NCBI GenBank assembly: GCA_030536195.1
Contig: JAUNQL010000006.1
Span: 1 to 18,381 of the forward strand
Source of the DNA: Clostridia bacterium
GTDB taxonomy: Bacteria > Bacillota > Clostridia > Oscillospirales > Acutalibacteraceae
Direction of reading: 5' to 3'
Length of the DNA: 18,381 bases
The notes below the pieces were generated by a model. That model saw nothing but the letters and a program-made list of their open reading frames with translations, made no database searches and was not told the origin of the DNA. The first letter of the stretch is position 1. Every line of letters starts with the position of its first letter. Positions 13,463-18,381 of the stretch are shown here, piece by piece. The translations under genes were made by a program, and so were the position numbers.

Positions 13463-16291
13463 CTACATAAAGCTTGATAATGCCTGTCTGAGTTTTGGAA
13501 TATCGATTGGCTTTGCAACGTGATCGTTCATGCCAGCATCAAGCGCATTCTGACGATCCTCATCAAAAGCATTCGCAGTCATTGCAACAATTGGAACACT
13601 AGCTAGCGCCTTATCCTCCAATGCACGAATCTGCCTTGTTGCTTCATAGCCATCCATAACTGGCATCTGGATATCCATCAAGATTACATCAAAGTCACCA
13701 GGCAGCGATGCTGCGACTTTATCAACGGCAATCTGGCCGTTCTCGGCAACTGCAACAACTTTGCAGCCCTCTTCCTCAAGAACATCCTGTGCTATCTCGC
13801 GGTTGAGCTCGTTGTCGTCGACAAGGAGTATCTTGAGTCCCTCAAGCGAAACCTCATTGAGCTCGGCCTCATTCTTAGAATTAAACTCGGCAATCTCTTC
13901 CTCGGTTGCAAGTTTGAGGTCAAGGTCAACTGTGATAGTTGTGCCTTTACCGACCTCACTCTGGATGTCAATTGTGCCGCCCATCAAATCAACGAGCTTG
14001 CCTACAATTGACATACCAAGGCCTGTACCCTGTGTCTCCTTGGTGATGGAGTCATCACTTCTGGAGAACTGGTCAAAGATATGTTCAAGGAACTCCGGTG
14101 TCATACCGATACCGGTATCAGCAACTACAATCCTGTACTTGCCGTATCCTGGTTTATCACTCTCAAGCTGCTCCATTGTATGGGTGATTGTGCCACCGAC
14201 TGGTGTGTACTTGATAGAGTTGGATATCAGGTTGAGCATGATTTGGCGAAGCTTTAAGCTGTCGTACCAAACGATGCGGTTCGTGACATTGCCAAGGTCG
14301 ACATTAAAGGTCAAATCCTTCTTCTGCATATCCACTTCAAAGATATCGCAGAGCTTGTCGCCCCTTGCTTTAATGTCATAGATGTCAACTTCTACCTTGA
14401 CCTTATCCGACTCGATTCTCGCCATGTCGAGAACGTCGTTGATAAGGGAAAGTAGGTAGTCACCAGATGATTTGATCTTTCTAGCACTGTCAGCCACGAT
14501 TTCCTTATCCTCCATGTGGCGGAGGAGCCTGTCAGAATAGCCCATGATAGCATTCATAGGTGTTCTGATATCGTGTGACATATTAAAGAGGAAGGTGGAC
14601 TTGGCCCTGCTGGCCATATTGGCAGCGTCCCTCGCTATTCTAAGTTCCACCTCATCCGCCTCAATAATCTCTTTCTGCCTTGTTATCTCATTGAGGTTCT
14701 TTCCAAGCTTACGAGATGTCATACTCCTCTGAATCGCATAGATTATTATGAGAACAACGAAAAGTAACATTACAAATACGAAAAGTATGTTTTCTCTTAT
14801 GAAATTTAAAAGTTCATAATCCTTATTTGTTGCATGTTTAGTTTCAAGTTCCTGTAATTCCGTATCTGAAATCAAAAGTATTCCTCTGTTCATAATACGG
14901 ATAAGCATACCGCTTTCATGATTTGCCGAGAAACAGATAGGGCATGATGAAACAAGCGTCTTGACATTGAAAGGACGCAAATACTTTTGCGAAGCCTCTT
15001 GCAAAGCCGTTACATGGGCAATAGCTGCATCCGCCTTACCGGAAGCGACCATTCTGACGCATTCATCCACCGAGTTACAGCCTATAATCTCAGCATTTGG
15101 ATATGTGTCCTTTGAGAAATATATTCCCAGTTTACTTGCAGGAGTGGCAATCCTCTTAATGCCGTTCTCCTTGGTCTTTTCACCATAGAGGAGACCCATG
15201 TTTACACTCTGAAGCCTTTCAGAGAGTACTACATCGTTCTCCTGTGCGAAATACTGGCCCCAATAATCAGGACATACGAGGTCAACTTCCCCATCAAAGA
15301 GTGCCTGGTGCATCTCCTGTAAGGACTTATAGAACTTCCACTCAATGGTTACATCAACATCAAGTTTTTCAAACATGCTTTCAACAGCATCTGGATATAC
15401 ACCTGTTGGATTACCCTTTTTATCAGTATAGGTATATGGAACATCGTTCTCAAATCCAGCAATTCTAATTACGTTATGCTGCTCAAGCCACTCCCTCTCA
15501 TCATCAGGTAGCTTGTATGATGACAGTGAGTCATTAAGATATTTTTCCTTGATATGATTGAGAGCAAATGGGTTGATGTCATAGATAGTGTTTATTGCAT
15601 CATTTAGTGATTGACGGATATCATCCCTGCCTGGTGCAATGGCAAATCTAGAACTGCCCGCACCAATTGATACGAGTGAAGTATATCCGGAATCCTGTGC
15701 AGCGTTATCAATGTTGAGGATAAAGTCAACCTCACCATCATCAAGTTGACGCCACGAGTCATCGAAGGAAGGTGTCAATACAAGGATAGGATGAACATTG
15801 TTCGCCTCACACCACTCCAAAAACACAATGTTTTGATAAGTGCCATCAACCGAACTGATTCGCTTGCCGTTGAGGTCACTTATATCATCAAAGTCTTTTG
15901 CATTTTCTTTCAAGGTCGAAATGTAATATTGCTCAGCATAGATCTCCTCGTCTGAGAAGAGATGAGTTTCAGCTCTCTCCTCCGTATAAACGAGGCATGG
16001 TAATATGTCGATTTCATCATTTAAAAGCATCTTATAGAGTTCGTTAAAGTCGCCGTACACGAACTCATATTTCCAGTTGTTGATTGCCGCAACTTCGCAT
16101 AGCACCTCATAGGCGTAGCCTGATTTAGGCTCGTCCTCACTTGCACCATCCAAATAACTTTGGAAGCTGAAGTATCCAAGACGAATTGTCTTGACCTCTG
16201 CTTTCTTATCCGTTCCCGCAGCAAATGCAAATGTGGATAGCAGCGAGAACATCATTAAAATTGAAAGAAATATTGCTAATACTTTCTTCAT
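13463..16291 (-). CDS. Hybrid sensor histidine kinase with two periplasmic solute-binding domains and a C-terminal receiver
   Basis: The 942-residue protein has a signal peptide (1-25) and two SBP_bac_3-type domains (about 35-255 and 273-480). One membrane helix (502-520) is followed by a short coiled linker. The HisKA domain has phosphoacceptor H573 in FNMSHDIRTPMNAIMGY. The HATPase has an N-box NLISNSIKYTP (687-697), G1 ADTGIGM (724-730) and G2 GTGLGMSIVGKLVDLMGG (755-772). The receiver domain (about 818-942) has acidic residues in LLVDDNE, phospho-Asp D873 in LMDIQMPVMDGY and K927. This is the BvgS/EvgS-type layout, in which ligand binding outside controls autophosphorylation and transfer to the internal receiver. 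The first binding domain keeps the family TEERAE...FS segment with R106, which in amino acid-binding members holds the ligand carboxylate. The ligand is unknown. It starts 12 bp after the other kinase (AAAGG ribosome site) and is its probable operon partner. No HPt domain is present. Confidence 0.94.
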   Translation of the reverse strand: MKKVLAIFLSILMMFSLLSTFAFAAGTDKKAEVKTIRLGYFSFQSYLDGASEDEPKSGYAYEVLCEVAAINNWKYEFVYGDFNELYKMLLNDEIDILPCLVYTEERAETHLFSDEEIYAEQYYISTLKENAKDFDDISDLNGKRISSVDGTYQNIVFLEWCEANNVHPILVLTPSFDDSWRQLDDGEVDFILNIDNAAQDSGYTSLVSIGAGSSRFAIAPGRDDIRQSLNDAINTIYDINPFALNHIKEKYLNDSLSSYKLPDDEREWLEQHNVIRIAGFENDVPYTYTDKKGNPTGVYPDAVESMFEKLDVDVTIEWKFYKSLQEMHQALFDGEVDLVCPDYWGQYFAQENDVVLSERLQSVNMGLLYGEKTKENGIKRIATPASKLGIYFSKDTYPNAEIIGCNSVDECVRMVASGKADAAIAHVTALQEASQKYLRPFNVKTLVSSCPICFSANHESGMLIRIMNRGILLISDTELQELETKHATNKDYELLNFIRENILFVFVMLLFVVLIIIYAIQRSMTSRKLGKNLNEITRQKEIIEADEVELRIARDAANMASRAKSTFLFNMSHDIRTPMNAIMGYSDRLLRHMEDKEIVADSARKIKSSGDYLLSLINDVLDMARIESDKVKVEVDIYDIKARGDKLCDIFEVDMQKKDLTFNVDLGNVTNRIVWYDSLKLRQIMLNLISNSIKYTPVGGTITHTMEQLESDKPGYGKYRIVVADTGIGMTPEFLEHIFDQFSRSDDSITKETQGTGLGMSIVGKLVDLMGGTIDIQSEVGKGTTITVDLDLKLATEEEIAEFNSKNEAELNEVSLEGLKILLVDDNELNREIAQDVLEEEGCKVVAVAENGQIAVDKVAASLPGDFDVILMDIQMPVMDGYEATRQIRALEDKALASVPIVAMTANAFDEDRQNALDAGMNDHVAKPIDIPKLRQALSSFM

Positions 16292-16303
16292 ATTACACGA
16301 CCT

Positions 16304-18381
16304 TTATTTTTTGAAAGCTATCAATGTCTGCTTTAACGCATCTAAATCGATTGGTTTTGCGACGTGGGCATCCATGCCGACGTCGTATGCCTTTTGCTTA
16401 TCCTCAGCAAAGGCATTGGCTGTCATTGCAATAATTGGAAGATGTCCGTTGACCTCTGCCTCATATTTTCTGATCTCTTGGCAAGAGGTGTAACCGTCCA
16501 TTACTGGCATTTGGATGTCCATTAGGACAAAGTCATAGTACTCACTCTTGTCAGCAAAGCCATACATTTCCTTAACTTTATCAAGAGCAAATTGACCATC
16601 CTCTGCGCAGTCAACTATCATGCCCATCTCACCGAGGAGCTCACAAGCAATCTCGCGATTGAGTTCATTGTCCTCAACGAGGAGAACCTTGGCACCCTTA
16701 AGTGTATCTTGCTCATCCAAAGTTGCTGTCATATCAGCATACTTATAGTTATTATCAATCTCCTCAGCTGTCTGAACACGGAGAGGCAATGTTACTGTAA
16801 ATGTTGAGCCCTGTCCAAGTTTACTAATAACATCAATAGTACCGCCCATGTTATCAACAATACGCTTGGCAATAGCGAGGCCCAAACCTGTGCCCTGTTG
16901 CTTGCTCTCGGTTGATGTCTTCTCGCGGCTGAACTCCTCGAAGAGGTGAGTCATGAACTCCTCACTCATACCAATACCGGTATCAGTTACAGAGAACGAA
17001 TAATTTGCGACACCATCAACAGCCTCACTTATCTGATTGACACAAACGAAAACTTTTCCGCCGTCACGTGTGTACTTAATAGCATTGGTAATCATGTTTA
17101 CGAGAACACGATTTAAGTGAACTGCATCAAGCCATACATAGTTGTCCTTAATCTCACCAAACTCAACCTTGAGTTCCTGGCTTTTCGCAATTGCGAGCGA
17201 GTTGAGCATTGGGCCGATATTATCAATGACTCTAGTGATAAGAGCTGGCTCAGTTGTAATCTCAATCTTGCCAGACTCGATACGGCTCATCTCAAGGATG
17301 TCGTTAATAAGGTCCAAAAGCTGTTGACCAGAAGCCTCAATCTTGTCAAGGCTGTCCTTAACCCTGTCTATATCATCAATGTGACCTTTCGCAATCTTGG
17401 TGAAGCCAAGGATTGCGTTCATTGGCGTACGGATGTCATGTGACATGTTGAAAAGGAAGGATGTCTTGGCCTTGCTTGCTGACTCGGCAAGACTGAGTGC
17501 GCTCTCAAGCTTTTCCCTTTGCATTATCTGCTCATTTACCTGAGAATCAACATAGTGGAATGCCGCAATAACGCTAAAGATACCTTCATCACCTGTTTCA
17601 GCCTTGGAAAACTGAATTTGTGCATAATGAATCTCACCGTCACTTTGCACTCTAAAGTTTACATAGTAAAACTCCATAAGTGTAATCTGTGACAGGATTG
17701 TTTCTCGCCTTGTAGCGGCATAAAAGTGGTCCTTATCCTCATCAACTACAAGTCTTTCCCATATAAGGTCAAGCATTTTAGAAAAGTGCTTCGTATCGGT
17801 CCATTCAGGGAGTATACGTTCCACCCTACCATTTGAGTAAATAGGTGTTGCTTCATCCTCAGATTTTTCCTTGCGTATGTTAATACAGCAAACATAAGCA
17901 AATTCTTTGCTAAGTCCCTCTACCGCCATTAGCCTATCAACAAGGAGTTTTTCTTTGAGCTTTTCCTCATCTTCACAAGCAAAGCCTACTACTATTTTCT
18001 TAAAATCATCGGCATTACCAAGTCGGGAAGCCTGCATATAGTAGTAGTGAATTTCCTCTTCGCCTGCGAGTTCTCTATAGTGGAAATAATAGTTTGGAGT
18101 CCGAGAAAGCGCATTTTTAATTGTATCAAGCTTCGTTGCCATAAGCATCTCTGCTTGGTCCTTTTCATATACGTTTTCATTGATATATTTTTTGATTATC
18201 TCACGGTAAGGTGCATATGATGCATAATCTGATTCAAAATTGATTGCATGACTCGCTACTCGAATTGGAGACACATTTCTCGTCTCCAAATCGACCATAT
18301 ACACATCAATAAAGTTTTCGGTCAATGTATTGATAATGCGGGACTGCATCAACACGTCCGCATTTTTCCTCTTCTCTTCTG
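16304..18381 (-). CDS. Hybrid sensor histidine kinase/response regulator with PAS-like domains, N-terminus beyond the window
   Basis: At least 683 residues can be read from a possible GTG at 18355, but the frame stays open to the window edge (reading EEKRKNADVLMQSR across that point) and the GTG has only a distant AGAGG. The gene therefore probably starts further upstream, perhaps with another sensing or membrane part. Counting from that GTG: two PAS-like modules (about 8-130 and 140-270), a coiled linker, HisKA with H306 in NMSHDIRTPMNAILGF, HATPase with an N-box MITNAIKYTRDGG (421-433), G1 VTDTGIGM (456-463) and G2 GTGLGLAIAKRIVDNMGG (488-505), then a receiver with D613 in LMDIQMPVMDGY and K667. 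The visible part has no membrane segment and should be cytoplasmic. Kinase and receiver regions closely resemble the downstream 942-residue kinase, so the two are likely paralogues with different sensors. No HPt or DNA-binding output domain is present. Confidence 0.92.
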   Translation of the reverse strand, partial: EEKRKNADVLMQSRIINTLTENFIDVYMVDLETRNVSPIRVASHAINFESDYASYAPYREIIKKYINENVYEKDQAEMLMATKLDTIKNALSRTPNYYFHYRELAGEEEIHYYYMQASRLGNADDFKKIVVGFACEDEEKLKEKLLVDRLMAVEGLSKEFAYVCCINIRKEKSEDEATPIYSNGRVERILPEWTDTKHFSKMLDLIWERLVVDEDKDHFYAATRRETILSQITLMEFYYVNFRVQSDGEIHYAQIQFSKAETGDEGIFSVIAAFHYVDSQVNEQIMQREKLESALSLAESASKAKTSFLFNMSHDIRTPMNAILGFTKIAKGHIDDIDRVKDSLDKIEASGQQLLDLINDILEMSRIESGKIEITTEPALITRVIDNIGPMLNSLAIAKSQELKVEFGEIKDNYVWLDAVHLNRVLVNMITNAIKYTRDGGKVFVCVNQISEAVDGVANYSFSVTDTGIGMSEEFMTHLFEEFSREKTSTESKQQGTGLGLAIAKRIVDNMGGTIDVISKLGQGSTFTVTLPLRVQTAEEIDNNYKYADMTATLDEQDTLKGAKVLLVEDNELNREIACELLGEMGMIVDCAEDGQFALDKVKEMYGFADKSEYYDFVLMDIQMPVMDGYTSCQEIRKYEAEVNGHLPIIAMTANAFAEDKQKAYDVGMDAHVAKPIDLDALKQTLIAFKK

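Noticed and set aside
13761..14381. A 206-codon plus-strand frame inside the hybrid kinase
   Set aside because: Ser/Leu-rich translation of the opposite strand of well-conserved HATPase and receiver sequence; no ribosome site or family match.
13463..16291. The idea that the solute-binding kinase senses AI-2 made by the nearby luxS
   Set aside because: Known AI-2 receptors use LuxP/LsrB-type or dCACHE folds; these domains look like amino acid-type SBP_bac_3, and proximity alone is not evidence.
1..18381. CRISPR array, tRNA or rRNA genes, insertion sequences, prophage or conjugative parts
   Set aside because: No spaced repeats, cloverleaf sequences, transposases or phage genes were seen; coding regions leave only two intergenic gaps over 100 bp, both explained by divergent promoters.

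Overview
The window looks like chromosomal DNA of an anaerobic Clostridia-class Firmicute, probably Lachnospiraceae or a related order. This is an inference from several gene families: a DnaD-type replication protein with tandem DnaD domains beside a DnaI/DnaC-type loader, hybrid kinases with the SHDIRTPMNAI phosphoacceptor box common in gut Clostridia, an FN3 surface protein with Lys/Thr-rich repeats, and AsnS plus LuxS. I see no mobile elements, tRNA or rRNA genes, CRISPR array or riboswitch. Coding density is very high and all but two of the genes are on the minus strand.

Layout, left to right. (1) 1-3128, minus: asnS, then degV, then a membrane-anchored FN3-domain protein that runs off the left edge; gaps are 31 and 17 bp and the set reads as one operon. 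(2) 3129-3238: AT-rich divergent intergenic region with a good asnS promoter. (3) 3239-4570, plus: a MATE-family transporter, ended by a strong hairpin terminator at 4583-4614. (4) 4613-12002, minus: seven tightly packed genes, in transcription order mtnN, a DnaD-like gene, a DnaI/DnaC-like helicase loader, tex, an ABC ATPase, an ABC permease and luxS. Neighbours overlap by 4 bp or are 3-18 bp apart. The likely promoter is at 12033-12041 and the MATE/luxS hairpin is the likely end. (5) 12003-12139: divergent intergenic region with a perfect 12-bp inverted repeat lying over the promoter of the next gene. (6) 12140-13420, plus: a secreted, membrane-anchored GLUG/beta-helix-like protein, closed by a bidirectional terminator. 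(7) 13463-18381, minus: two adjacent hybrid sensor kinases. One has two periplasmic solute-binding domains; the other has PAS-like sensing domains and is cut by the right edge.

The clearest biological link is metabolic. MtnN and LuxS carry out consecutive steps of S-adenosylhomocysteine recycling (SAH to S-ribosylhomocysteine to homocysteine plus the AI-2 precursor). They occupy the first and last positions of one apparent operon that also encodes primosome loading, a Tex RNA-binding factor and a NatAB-like exporter. Nothing in the sequence shows that the nearby kinases sense AI-2. I did not find a clearly new system. The best leads are this operon arrangement, the inverted repeat, and the kinase pair that lacks an HPt or output partner in the window.
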